This document shows, piece after piece, positions 40,434 through 52,543 of a stretch of 64,000 bases of DNA. The stretch comes from Anoplolepis gracilipes (Eukaryota > Arthropoda > Insecta > Hymenoptera > Formicidae), in the NCBI RefSeq assembly GCF_047496725.1, contig NC_132978.1, positions 8,653,001-8,717,000 on the forward strand, written 5' to 3'. A program made the position numbers and the translations under genes. Numbering within the stretch: the stretch's first letter is position 1; the number at the start of each line of letters is the position of its first letter. The notes below the pieces were generated by a model. It did no database searches. It saw only the letters and a program-made list of their open reading frames with translations, and was not told the DNA's origin.

Positions 40434-42261
40434 AATAAGCCATGCAATTATTTTTTTTCAATATTTAAATACGTAAATCTATGTACTTAGATAAAAATGC
40501 ATATAAATAATTAATGCAGAAGAAGGATAAGTTTTTTTTTAAATGGAAATAAATATTTTACGGCTATCGTGCGTATTTGATGACACGTACTGAAAAATGA
40601 ATATAAGTTATGAGCGCAATGTTCCATGACATTAATCCGACTGGCAGAATGCGTGGGTGTAGCTCTATAGAGTCACACGGATTGAGCAATGGGACACCAT
40701 GGCGCCTATTCGCGTGTTCAGAGCAGATCGTTGCTAAGGGAGAATGGAGAGACTAGGGCTGCAGCCTCTAACTGGAGCACAGGGGTGTCGGCAAGGATCT
40801 GTCATTAATCTAGATTCATAAAGTTCTTTCCACATAATCGCGTTTTGCTTCGCTTGTGAAAAAACACTCGGACACTATAACAATTATTATTAAACACTAT
40901 GTTCGTTGTTTTTATTGTTTCACTAGTTGATTCACCTATAATTCCAGAATTTTCAAACATTCGACATATTTACATTAATTCTTTGCAATATAATCTTTGA
41001 ATAAATGTGACTGAATAAATGCCTCTCAAATATAGCATGTTCCTTATATTAGATATTTATATTTAATATCCTTTATATATTAAACAATAATTTAAAGATT
41101 TATTTGATAAGTTTAAAAAAAGATAGAATTAATATTATAAGAAATTCAATAAAAAGAAAGAGAATTTAACTAAATTTTAATATGACATTTCAATAAGTTT
41201 CGTTTCTATTTTACGTTCGCTGTATTTTACTTTACACCTACAATTGTTACAAAAATTGCAATTATGCGTAACTCAGCGCGTGCAAAAATCTGTTAATCGA
41301 TAATTTTCAAAATTACAAAGCAGGTTTAAATCATCGCAAATTTCAATCACGATAAACAATGATTTAGCGATCTTAATTCGCGAAATTGATGGATGTTTTT
41401 TGCCGTCGAGTAGACCACCGAGTCCGGTTGACTTGCACGACCCTTTTTCTCCGAGCGTAGGGTGTGGTTATGGTCGGCTAAAATCGAACGGCGTGTATAA
41501 CGTGTTAGCGTGAAGATACCTTGTGAAAAACGAGGCAAACTGATGGCAAACACGCAGGGTGAGCTCTTTGGCCGGTCTAATTGCACACAATTTCGCTCTC
41601 CTTCTGACCTCATCGTCGCGAAACTGGCGGGAAATTGTATTCATTGTTGAAAAGGACGGTATGGGGTCGCGTATTATTAGAAAGCCAGGGTGTGCACGTT
41701 TATGTTCCATCCCGAAATCGAGTACGGTCGTGCACTAGAAATCTAATTTCGACTGCTGCATCTCTTTGCTTCTCCCCCTCTCTCTTCTTTCGATGGAAAG
41801 GGGTATCAATTTGTGGTTTCGAAAACCTGGTAAAATTGCCAGCGGACACGTTATAGTCGATTAAAATCTGTGGTCCAATCAATTAACAGGGCGCTTTAAT
41901 TGATCGCGATTAAATCACCATTACAGGAAAAATATTACCGATTGCATATCAATCGATCAATAACGATATTCATGTTGATACTCGTAGCCAAATAATCCAA
42001 AATTATCATTTCTATCATTATGAATGTAATTTTGTAAAAGATAGAGACGCTGTATTGATTTTACTGAAATTACCATAAACAATTATTAATTTTGTCGAGA
42101 TTAGATTTTATTACTTTTCGTTTATTTATTAATTTCGAACTTATTCAAACTAACAAATTGTACTTAAATAATTTAATAAACTTTTAATAAAAATTGTAAG
42201 CTTTAAGATTTATGTTTTATAAATCTTATGTTAAAACTTACTGTTCCTTTTTTTCTTTTAG

Positions 42262-44659
42262 GTTTATGCAAACCAACTAAAGGTACAGAAGACTTGGATT
42301 ATGAGGACGATACACCTTTCGATGACGACGACGAGGAGGACGAAGAGGAAGATGATCTCGGCACCGCTGATGCACCACCACAAATCTTATCGGAGAGAAT
42401 AAGCATTCGTGTAAAAGCCGGAAGCACCGTTATACTACCCTGTCAGGTGATTCACACAGGTTTGTAGAACAGTGGTCTCTTTCATTCGTCATTTAGCACG
42501 TTTTTATAAAGATTTCTTTATCTTTATGAAATTATATTTAAAAAATTCTGAAAAGTTTTTATGGCAAACTGTTACAGAAAATTATGCCATCGTGTGGCTG
42601 AAGGACAATAAGATCCTATATTTCGAAACGCAGCCGCAAATAGAAGACTCAAATAGGATCGTACGATTGCCGAACAACAGCCTGGCGATCTACAACGCGT
42701 CGGTTAACGATTCTTCCAACGATTACAAGTGCAGTATCCTCCGGCACCCCGATAGCATAAATTTAACTCATCGTTTGCTGGTCGAGCCTGACAGAACGCA
42801 TCAACCTGCAGCCTCACCACCGCCGCAACACTCGCATAAGGGAATCATACGTGTGATACCCTCGCGACGAGTCGAAGTGAATCAAGGAGAGACTATCAAA
42901 CTCGGCTGCGAAACAGACACGCAACCATCGCCAGAAATTAAATGGTTTATCGAGGTAAAAAATATAACAATGTTTATTAATAATGATATGATACTATCTC
43001 TTATTTCATCATTTTGTAAAGATATATAATTCGTATAATATTAATAATTATATAAATACGCGCGTTTAAAAAAAATATATGCTGATAGACGTGGTATTAA
43101 AAAAAAAAGAGATAAAAAGGCGAAATTGATTTTATTTATTCCTTCTTTTCTATAGAACAAGAAGGTAGATGGCTATGATCCCGACGTGATTTTGGATGGC
43201 AATTACATCACGATAAGAAATGTAAACAGATCTCACAGTGGTTTTTATCAATGTCTCGCAGAGGATGGTTCAAAAACGCCAGCGATGGAAGCGATCAACG
43301 TCATTGTACATTGTGAGTTAATTGTTCATGATTTCAGTTTGATTAAGGTTTTTTCGACTCTTAATAATGTTTATTTAAAAATATCTTAACATTATTTATT
43401 GACTTTATGACAGATGTACCTGAGATAGAGGTGAAGAGGAACATAGTTTATAGCGGCGAAAGTATCGAATCGGAAATGACGTGCATTGTGAGCGCCTATC
43501 CCGAGGCTATAATAACATGGCATAAAGACAACAAGGAAATTATACACAAGAAGGGATCGACAATATTGCATCATGGAAATATGAAAGGCAACAAAACAAA
43601 ACACGTTTTAAAAATTTTGCACACTTCGATAAAGGACTTTGGGGAGTACAAATGTCGCGCTCAGAACAGTATTGGTGAAGACACAAAGTCTATTCTTTTA
43701 ACAGGTAATCATTATTATTTTATAATAAAAAGGAAATGTTATAAAATTTGTTGAAAAATTCTCATTTGCAAAATGCATTTTAGGTATACCCTCGCAAGCA
43801 AGAATATCTGGCGCTGAAATGACTAATAATGATGCGGGAATTATTCTGAAATGGCGTCTGGAGAGTCACTCACCGATCAAAGAATACAGGGTAAATAGAC
43901 TTTTACGATGAACATGAAAAATACTAAAGAGTAATATAATCGTATAGAAAATTTTGTAAAGTACAAAATTCGGTAAAGTACAAGCAGATATAAGATACAA
44001 TTTTTCTACTTGCAGCTGCAATACCGTCGCAAGGGTGACGAGAAATGGAAGGTTGCTGAGCCTGAAGTCAAAGATGGTAAAGGAAGTCAATTTACCGTGG
44101 AGTATCCGATTGAAGAACTTCGGCCTGGATCTTACGAGGCAATCCTTACGGCTAGAAACGCATTCGGGTGGTCTATCCCATCGGAACCGCACACGTTTAC
44201 TGGTGGTACGTATATATATATATATATATATATGTATATTTTTATTTTTATGCATACTATTCAAAAAAACGTTATACGTTATTAAATTATACTTTTGCTT
44301 TTGTATTTTAAAATATTTTTATAATTTATATCTCGTATAAATATTTCGAATTAAATAAAAAATGCTATTATATCTGCCCTAAATATTTCATCAGTTTTTT
44401 TTTCCACTGATGGAGAAGGGGGAAAATCCTTTATGGATACCTCGGGACGGCCCGGGTTATGCGGGATTGATTGTGAGTGCAACGGAGCGCGGGCATAATA
44501 ATCCCCGCTTATTCTGCACGTTACCCGCTAACCCTCACTCCACCTTTGTCAAAAAAGACCTGACGTGATACCTGCATCCGGGCAGAATATTTTATCAGTT
44601 GTTTATTATATCGAATTATATGTAGATTAAACTTGTGTGATTAAACATTTTCTAAATGA

Positions 44660-44690
<31 letters not shown>

Positions 44691-44935
44691 GTAAAGTGAT
44701 AATATTAAAGTTTTCTTTCTTTTTTCAGATTATCCATCTGAGATGGCACAAAAAGGTACGCACAACGCAATAATTGTTTTACGAATAGAATTTATTATCT
44801 TTAAAGATTTCTTTAAAGTCGTTAATTTTTAATTTTATTATATTTGCAGACGGAAACTCGGCAGCTATCCAAACTCCCAGAACTCTTCTAGCGATGATCC
44901 TAGTCGTTTTATCTTGTGCCTTCACAAGCCTGTAA
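42262..44935 (+). CDS. GPI-anchored Ig/FnIII cell-adhesion protein, Klingon/Wrapper-like
   Basis: Eight coding exons join in phase: 42262-42459, 42578-42954, 43156-43312, 43414-43704, 43784-43890, 44016-44205, 44729-44755 and 44850-44935. Numbered from the in-frame ATG at 42228, the product has an acidic segment (about residues 20-43), Ig1 (Cys72, Trp84, Cys129), a Pro/His linker, Ig2 (Cys188, Trp200, Cys236), Ig3 (Cys279, Trp291, Cys336), an FnIII domain (about 353-450) and a C-terminal hydrophobic tail (LLAMILVVLSCAFTSL) that resembles a GPI-anchor signal with no cytoplasmic domain. Several N-glycosylation sequons are visible. Three Ig domains, one FnIII and a GPI tail is the architecture of Drosophila Klingon and Wrapper, which act at neuron or glia surfaces. 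Which paralogue this is cannot be decided here. Exon 1 begins after a strong acceptor in phase 1, so an upstream signal-peptide exon is expected but was not found. Alternatively, ATG 42228 would give MLKLTVPFFLLGLC as a signal peptide and a 488-residue protein. Confidence 0.88.
44404..44585. other. GC-rich island inside the penultimate coding intron
   Basis: About 180 bp of GC-rich, CpG-containing sequence stands out sharply from the AT-rich intron around it (between exons 44016-44205 and 44729-44755). The plus strand has a 52-codon frame from ATG 44410 to TGA 44568 (it includes PLWIPRDGPGYAGLIVSA). A second frame is open but shorter. No domain is recognised. It could be a mobile-element fragment, a conserved regulatory element or an alternative terminal exon. 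Confidence 0.5.
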
Positions 44936-46640
44936 CTCTTTACTTAACTCTTTAAACTATGTAGGTAAGTATAACGACATAAATATTTCAATAATGTAAA
45001 TTATTAGAACCAATTTTTTTAAATAACCAATTTGTGTTTATTTCGCAGGTAATTGCTACAGCCAAAGCAACCACCAGCAGACGCTATGGTGGATTTATTA
45101 ATGTAGGAACACTTAGGAGAGATTCGACGCACATAAAAGTTTCATTGAAATCTTGTAGCGCTTTCCACGTGCATCTTATTACACTATGCTATCATATAAA
45201 TGGATATTTTTTTTAAACACGTTATTGACAGATACATTAAATATATATACAGTTGTTATATAAATTTCGAAATTTTTGCACACAACTCGCCTAGGTGTTC
45301 CATTAAGATGTGTTATAAAAGGAAAAATAAGCATTTTAATTGTACTTCGTAAAATCACAAATACCTATTAAAAGGATATTGTACTTCAAAATTATATACA
45401 TATATATTTATGTATATGTACACATGCATACATATTGATACGTACATACGTACATACATATATGCATATGCACATATACACATAACATAGTATTCACTGT
45501 ACATGCGTTAGCTCACAGAGAGACATGATCATATTATTATAATTTATTTTTGTATGCTTAAGATTATATTAGAATCGTAATGAAAAATGTTGCTGAATGC
45601 CCATGTGTGTACACTGATTTTATTAATTCTGAAAATCATGTACAGAAATGGTATTTGGTCTGTTGTCAATGTACACGTGAAAAAAAGCATGTACCTAAAA
45701 TATATAATAACAGAAAACTGTAAACATATAAAGAGTACTATTATTACGATACGATTACGATGTATAACGAGTAACGAGTCAACAAGCAGAGTATAGTTGG
45801 AAGCGATTATAATGCAATCATCACATAAGAATTAAGCATTAACGCTAGATGCACACATGTCGCGTATGTTTGCTCCCAACGAAAAAAGCGAATTGTTTTT
45901 TTATTTACACTTATGTTTCGAATGTATAATGCAATGCGTGAATGATTGGGGCGAATATGAAAAAGAGAGAAAGTGACATTCTATAGCGTTTTCTATAATA
46001 GTTTGCTAGCTTTTAGCGCTGATATGTTGTTATATTGATTTATAATTAATGTTACATGCAGTACTTTTAAGCGTAATCCTACAAACTGCCCATTAGAGAA
46101 ACAGTGTGCTCGTCGTTAGATATGAATTATATACATGTCTCAAATAGCCATTTCTATTGTAAAGTATTCAGATTATTATGTACACAACGTCTATATATAT
46201 AATTTTAATACTTGTTTTAAAAAGACGATGTATATATATTTCATGTTTTAAATCTTATCGTTACAAATAATTATATTTATGTAATATTGTAAATTTTACA
46301 AAATTGAATTATTATTGTCTTGACATTTTTCGATGCCAATTTTTCAATGACATTTTTAATTACGTTTACAAAAATTATAAATGCTTATGAGAAATAATAT
46401 CACAAAATACAATTTTACATTTTACTTATTTTATTATGTCGAGCATATTATAACTTTAATTGAATTGAAATTGAATTAAATTTGAAACTTTAATTGAAAT
46501 TTAATTTAAAACTTTTATCTACAACTATCTATAATTTATCTACAAATTTTATCTATATGTATAAATTTAATTTGAAAGATATTTTAAGATTTATTTATGA
46601 ACAAAATTGCCAAATGGCTATGAAAAACATGCAATAAAAA
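44936..46640 (+). other. Probable 3' UTR of the adhesion gene with one intron
   Basis: After the stop at 44933-44935 a near-consensus donor (GTAG|GTAAGT) lies at 44964/44965 and an acceptor (TTTCGCAG) ends at 45048, implying an 84-bp intron in the 3' UTR. The exon junction is only 29 nt after the stop, closer than the distance usually associated with nonsense-mediated decay. The downstream sequence holds CATA/TACA simple repeats near 45400-45490. Poly-A signal candidates (AATAAA) occur from about 46633 onward. The true 3' end is uncertain. Confidence 0.5.
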
Positions 46641-47257
46641 AGACTAAAGTTTTGTTATCATTACTAATTAATCTATTAATTATTAAAAATTTTTTGAATG
46701 TACACTTTGAATAATAATAAAAAAATTATTTAATACAAATATAAAATAAAAAAATTTATTTAATATAAATATATACAATACATTTTTTACATTCTTATAT
46801 TTTTTAAATTTTGTATCAAACATCGTCTTTTTAAATTAGCTACGCACATTTTTTTATATGTACATATTTATAAGTTTATTTTAAATGTCGGCAATATATA
46901 TACATAAGAACAGCTATTATTTAGTTAAAACGCTTATAAGACATTATATTGATATATACACCTGATGCGTATAAATATAGCTTCAACTGTTGCCTTAATC
47001 AATGTAACATGTACAATCAGGAATAATGAAAGATACATTAACTTATAAGATTATACTGACAAATGGGTAATAAACACAGTACATCAATATATGCTGCGCA
47101 TTTTATTACAAGAAATTAACACATTGTCTCACAAAGCAAAGTATATAAAATTCAAATTTTAAATTTTATTATATATTGTTGTATTAAATATAATAATATT
47201 TTCTTTTCAAACTATGTACTTTGTGAATCTTGAATAAATATATATCTTAGAAAATCT

Positions 47258-47380
47258 ATTTTTTTAGAAATAGAAAAGACCTACACATGTTTCTTGTAAT
47301 ACTTTCTTGTTATTGATATTTTTTTTAGAAATAGAAAAGACCTACACATGTTTCTTGTAGTACTTTCTTGTTATTGATAT
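47258..47380. repeat. Two-copy tandem duplication, 61-bp unit
   Basis: Two adjacent copies share the unit AGAAATAGAAAAGACCTACA, followed by CATGTTTCTTGTA and ACTTTCTTGTTATTGATAT. One substitution (AAT/AGT) is evident in the core, so the duplication looks recent. Confidence 0.92.
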
Positions 47381-48540
47381 AAAAATAGTAAAAGTATAGA
47401 TAGTAGATTTTCTTTAAGATTTCTTTTAATTTTGTCGTGTACAATAAGAAAAAAGAAGAAAGAGAAAATTTCTAAAAAAAAATTCAATTTTATGAAACAT
47501 TTAAAAAAATTTTTTTAAATTGTATATAAAAATATACTTCTAATTATTTGTATAATACTTTTAATTATATAATTAATTAATTTTTCACATTTTCTTTAGA
47601 TCACATCCATTAATTTACAGTGAAGAAAGAGGTAAATTTGTGTATAAATTAATTAACATTGTTAATGATTAGAACTTTTTAAAAAATAAAAGAATACTGA
47701 TTATTAGAAAATTGTAAAAATCTTTATTTCAAAAATTGAGCGACGTCTCCTTTGGATATAAATCATTAATAAATCTATTATATCTCTTAATTAAAATAAA
47801 AAAAGAGTATTTGAACTTATAATGCATTTTGCTAAATCTTTTAAAGAAAATATCTAACGTGCGAAAAAATAAATAAAGATTCGATATAAACCAATGATCA
47901 TCAGAAAATAAATCATGGCTTAAAATTCATAAGCGGCAGTACGTGCGATACGCGTAATTTCTATAACAATCGGAAAATATATATGTATAACATACACGCA
48001 ACATAATTATTATTTTTTTTAAGGAGTAATACAAATATTTTGACAAAGGTTGGGAGCGCTTTTCATAATCGCATCTGTAACGTGCATGACGAATCAAATC
48101 GCGAGTGTAGGAGTTAATGCGCGATTTTACAAGAATTCTTCCACGATCAAAAATAAGATACATATTCTTTGTTTCACGGATGATTGACTAAATAGGATGT
48201 GTTCCTCGCGAATTTCGTAGGTATGTATATCAGATAAATCTTATCGCTGAGATTATAAATTCAAAGTATATAAATTGAGTCGAATCAATGAAAAAAATTG
48301 TAATATTTTCTATTACTTGCACTGTAAATGCATTTTTTTGCGTTTACTATTATGAGATTCATGTTAATAACTTTTGGGAAAAGCTGATCAGATAATAATC
48401 GTACAACAATTTTGTCCCGGCGTTTTATTGAAAAGTGTATTTTTGTATAGTATTTTGTATGTTTGGTAAGAAACTTATTACATTTTGTGTGTCTGCGTAC
48501 TTTTAGGTGTTTTAATGTGTTATATATTCTTACGTTGAAT

Positions 48541-48575
48541 TGTTGAAGATGGACCGAAACATTCAAATAAATGCG
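48541..48575 (+). mobile_element. Possible 3' end of a retroelement
   Basis: The motif TTGAAGATGGACCGAAAC, followed by ATTCAAATAAA, resembles the GAAGA..CCGAAAC signature near the 3' termini of many arthropod non-LTR or Penelope-like retroelements. No reverse-transcriptase frame is visible upstream, so only a truncated tail would be present. This is a motif-level inference from memory of such elements. Confidence 0.3.
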
Positions 48576-50797
48576 TTCTTTTATTTTAAAAAATTTAAAT
48601 TATTTGCGTTCTTTACATTCTATGCTCCTATTGTCTTTCCTTTCTCCATAACGGATTCATACAGCAATATTAGAACAGAAAGAAGCCTGAGGCTATAAAT
48701 ATTGGGGCAACTTATTGTTAGCATCGATAAGATATTATTAAAGATCGTTAATCTCGGATAAATTTCATGACTGTCAAGTGGGCTCAGAGGTAATAGAAGA
48801 TTGATGACTGTATTACTGGCTGTTTAACAATTGATTGCACGAGTTATTTATAATATATAATGAATATTTTATTCATTCAGCTATCGCTTTATTCTTAAAA
48901 ATGCATAGACCTTTTATGTAGTTCTTTTATGTAGTTGAAGACTTTTATTATAATTGCGAGATCTTTAATTATTATATAAAAGTTGTAGGAGACATAAGAT
49001 TTTAGAAAAATTTTTAAAAAGAGCAAATAATATACGTTGTCTTTGTTTGGACTCTCATCAATGTCAAACATTAAAAATAACGAACAGTTAGAAATAAAAC
49101 AAAACAATTACACATAAAATAAAATCGGATGTACAAAAATTAATAAAAAATTAATAAATTACAAACGTAAAATAAAGAAAAGCTCAAAAAAATAATAAAT
49201 GTTTTATTATATTAAATTACAGATTTGCTATCAACAATGTATGACAAATATTAGTACAATAAAACAATTATTTTGTTATTCTTGCTACATAAAAGATCTA
49301 TATATTTTTGAAAATAAAACAATAGTTGGATGAGATTTACTTATTTACAATAGCGCGCAGTGAGATTTTTTTCAGTCACGCTACATTCTGTAAGACCATC
49401 GGTCTTTAATATAAAATTATAATTTGATTTTGATTATAGTTTAATAAAATATTTAATTAAATATAAAGAAAAGGCTTAAGGAACAAGACAAATGGAGTTA
49501 GGATTTAAAAAATTTTTAATGTGCAACAACTTTAATTATTATATAAGTATTATTATAAAAGTAATTATTATAAAATTTTTTTACAATAGATATACATAAA
49601 TATAATGCAAACGTAATTTTATACAATAATATCTTATACAATCTTAATATAATATATAATGTGTACATAATTAAATTAAATTTTATTATAAATATAAATT
49701 TAATTTTTATCCAATAATCTTTGTTATAATTGTTTTCTTTTTCTTTTTTTATATTATATTTTATGATTTATATATAATTTATATTTAATGATTTTTTTTA
49801 TTTCTCTGAAAAAATATTACATTATTTTTATATTTTTTCCCTTAAATATAAATTTAATGTTAGAGCTTTAATTTTATAACTTTAGATTTAATTTTATTAA
49901 ATTTTATTTTCTTTTCTAATATCCTAATAGCCCTAGACCAAATAGATCTCACTCTACTTGCTGGTTACACTAGCAAAAATACGCGATAAAGCGATTTGGG
50001 GATCCTAATTGGGAATTCGCAATAAGATTTAGGAAATCATGATCATATATATTTTTTACGCCTTTTCGTCAGTTTACCATTTTGACGACGTATTATATTT
50101 TTCCAGCCAGTTGGACCTACCTTTGTTGCTCCTGGCTATAGTTATCTTAACTCGATTTCTACGAGCCAAGAATTGAGGAAGAAAAATAACTTTTTCTACT
50201 GCCGTTAATAATTATCACCGGCAAATAAGACGACTTATATTCATTTAAGATCGTATGATATTATAATACAATCGTTTTGTAAACGCGTACCGTTAGTCGT
50301 CGAAAGTTGCAAAAGATATATAACAAATATAATCATGTATATACCGAAAAAATTGTACTCTAAATGTAGACTTTATAAGTCTTCTTAATAGATATTCTTA
50401 ATAAATAAGAATAATTTTTTACGTGATATATTATAAAACACCTTATTTATAATGAAATTAAAACTATTGTATATTAATATATTATATATATTTAACTTGT
50501 CAAAATTTTAATAAATAGCAAATGTCCATTTGTAAAATTGCTTTTTTTATTATTGAGATTCATAATTTCAAATATTAAATAATATAATGATAAGAAAATA
50601 TTCTATTCAGTATATATATTCTTACTTGCTAAGAATATCTGGAAGTACTCTACTCTTTAGAAGATTTTTCTCTTAAACTGAGAAGATCTTTTTAATGTTT
50701 ATTTTAAATAAATATATTATAAAGTTAAATGAAATATTCTTAAGCTGAGAATATAATTTTTTCAGTGTATGTAAAACATATTAGCATGCATATCAAT

Positions 50798-51113
50798 CCC
50801 TCTGTCGGCGGGTCATTAAACATTTGTATCTTTAAAATTGTTTTATAAAAATCTAATATATATAATTAAAATAAATATTTCATGTATGGCTTGCATAAAA
50901 CTGGAATAAATCATATATTTTTATTTTTTTAAACAATTTTCTTTTTCTTTCAATTTTTATATACAAATGGTATATCTATTTTAATAAAAGTTAAAAAAAA
51001 AGTAAATGAAAAATGTAATATACAATTTTCTCTTGAATAGGTACAAAAAGAAATTTTTTTATAATTTAAAATTGACCTAGAGTACGGTATGCATGCATTC
51101 CGCCGTCTGAGGG
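50798..51113. mobile_element. Possible piggyBac-like MITE
   Basis: CCCTCTGTCGGCGG at the left end and the inverted CCCTCAGACGGCGG at the right end match at 12 of 14 positions and bracket about 316 bp without coding potential. TTAA follows the right end directly (51114-51117). The left flank is TATCAAT, so an intact TTAA duplication is absent. CCC-beginning repeats next to TTAA are typical of piggyBac elements. The diverged left flank keeps the call tentative. Confidence 0.45.
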
Positions 51114-51225
51114 TTAAAGCAACGAATTTATCTACATCTTTATCTACAAGCCTATTAATCTACATCTACAAATTTCTACACAAATCCGTTGCTTTAAAAT
51201 ATAATAAAAGCTTTTTATCACTCAC

Positions 51226-51615
51226 CGACACTGATGTGCAACAGCGGAGTTGTTGATATTGAAGTTACGTTGCCTGTAACATACAAATGTAAAGTATAAA
51301 TTATAGCAGCGCTTAAAATAATTAATATTCAAGAATTTATTATTATATATACTTATCAAATTATTATTATGTACTCATCAAATTTTATATTCAATGCGTA
51401 CAATAATAAGCAGATATATACAATAAATATCGAATAATTTTATAATTAAAAAAAGAACTATTTTTTAAATAAACAGGCTTTTATAAGATTTATGTTAAGA
51501 TCTTTATCTTTGAGTTTCTTTTGTTTAAATCATTCAACTAAATAGACTGAATTAAATAATATATGTGATTTATAATAATTAATCTACAAATAATAATATA
51601 CAAATTATATTTACC
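51226..51615 (-). ncRNA. Putative spliced minus-strand transcript (two exons, partial)
   Basis: On the minus strand an exon ending at 51615 meets the donor TTAGG|GTAAAT. A 341-bp intron follows, then an acceptor (ATGTTACAG) opens a 48-nt exon (51273-51226) that ends in a near-consensus donor, GTGTCG|GTGAGTG. The upstream exon boundary is unknown and could lie in the CpG-rich block at 51.7-53.1 kb. One frame stays open across the junction, but an upstream TGA limits it and it has no ATG, so a 5' UTR or non-coding RNA is more likely than coding sequence. The call rests on splice-site quality only. Confidence 0.3.
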
Positions 51616-51701
51616 CTAAGGTTGCTCCGCCGGTGCAGGATGTCTGTCCTAGACCTCCTCCTTCTTTCAGATGTCAGGATTGTCAGGAACTATCGTTTTA
51701 G

Positions 51702-51815
51702 ACGCGCGATATACTTTTTTTAATTTGTTTAAACTGTACAAAAGTAAAAACGCGCGATAATTTGACGGCACTCCCGCATTTTTACGCGCGATACTTTAAC
51801 GGCACTCCCGAATTT
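51702..51815. repeat. ACGCGCGATA repeat cluster
   Basis: The decamer ACGCGCGATA occurs at 51702, 51750 and 51784. The last two copies belong to a 34-bp near-tandem unit that also contains GACGGCACTCCCG/AACGGCACTCCCG. Confidence 0.75.
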
Positions 51816-52452
51816 CGGAACGAGATCGAAAATCCCATTTCATCACGCACGAGAATCATACTTGGAGTCGACAAGTCGGGCACGACCAAACTCTAAGCAA
51901 GAATTAAATCCGAAGCGGAAGAAGATGGAAGCTCGAGAGAATCGATCGCGAATGGGGTTCGCTCGATTCTTGTTCGTGCAGATTCGCATCTCAGGCCGAC
52001 TCAAACTCATTAGGCACGATTTCGGATGAGTACATGTGTCTATCATACAGACAGTCCACATGATACGTCATAGGGCTGGTAGACGGATCAAGAGGAACAC
52101 CCATTTCATGAATGTTCAACAATCTGAACATTTGTCAACTGGATCGGACATCTTTATCGAGCGTAAATTATGATCTAAATCCTCCAGTCGACGTCCTCAA
52201 TGCGATACGTAATTTCTGGTAGACAGTGCAAGAAAAAAGGCCCATCAACCATTTATTCCCACAATCGACCGACCTCTAATCGGTTAGGACTGAAACCCGT
52301 TGCCGAAGTAGACCGTGCTCTCAACAACCGATTATCGAGCGTTAGCTCAATATTAACTACGCGTTCATGTATCTCTATACACGAATCTTACGTCTACCTA
52401 CGCGGCTGGCATTCACCTCAGCCGCGATATTGAGGCGTGCAAACGTTGTTGT

Positions 52453-52543
52453 CCAGTAAGAAATGACGATTGAAAAAACGCCAAATAAACGCCGATAAAC
52501 GACATCGATTCGACATCTTCTTCAATCAATCATTTTTTACTGG
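52453..52543. repeat. Short inverted repeat, 22-23 bp arms
   Basis: CCAGTAAGAAATGACGATTG at the left pairs with CAATCAATCATTTTTTACTG at the right, with about one gap and two mismatches or G-U pairs, around a 46-bp loop. The loop is larger than usual for a microRNA precursor. Confidence 0.6.

Larger units (their letters stand above)
36117..42227. other. Non-coding stretch upstream of the adhesion gene
   Basis: No supported gene. CpG-rich patches lie near 36460-36720, 37640-37900, 39060-39560, 40600-40850 and 41370-41850. Two open frames, 36488-36916 on the plus strand and 38935-39126 on the minus strand, were examined and left out as unconvincing. If the adhesion gene has an upstream signal-peptide exon, part or all of this region is intron. 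Confidence 0.5.
46641..50797. other. AT-rich intergenic DNA
   Basis: Very AT-rich sequence with no supported gene. Minus-strand frames at 47927-48163 and 48285-48566 are not convincing as proteins. A tandem duplication and a probable retroelement tail lie within it and are listed separately. Confidence 0.6.

Noticed and set aside
48285..48566. 93-codon minus-strand frame
   Set aside because: AT-rich and Lys/Asn-biased, on the strand opposite to the probable retroelement tail. No domain.
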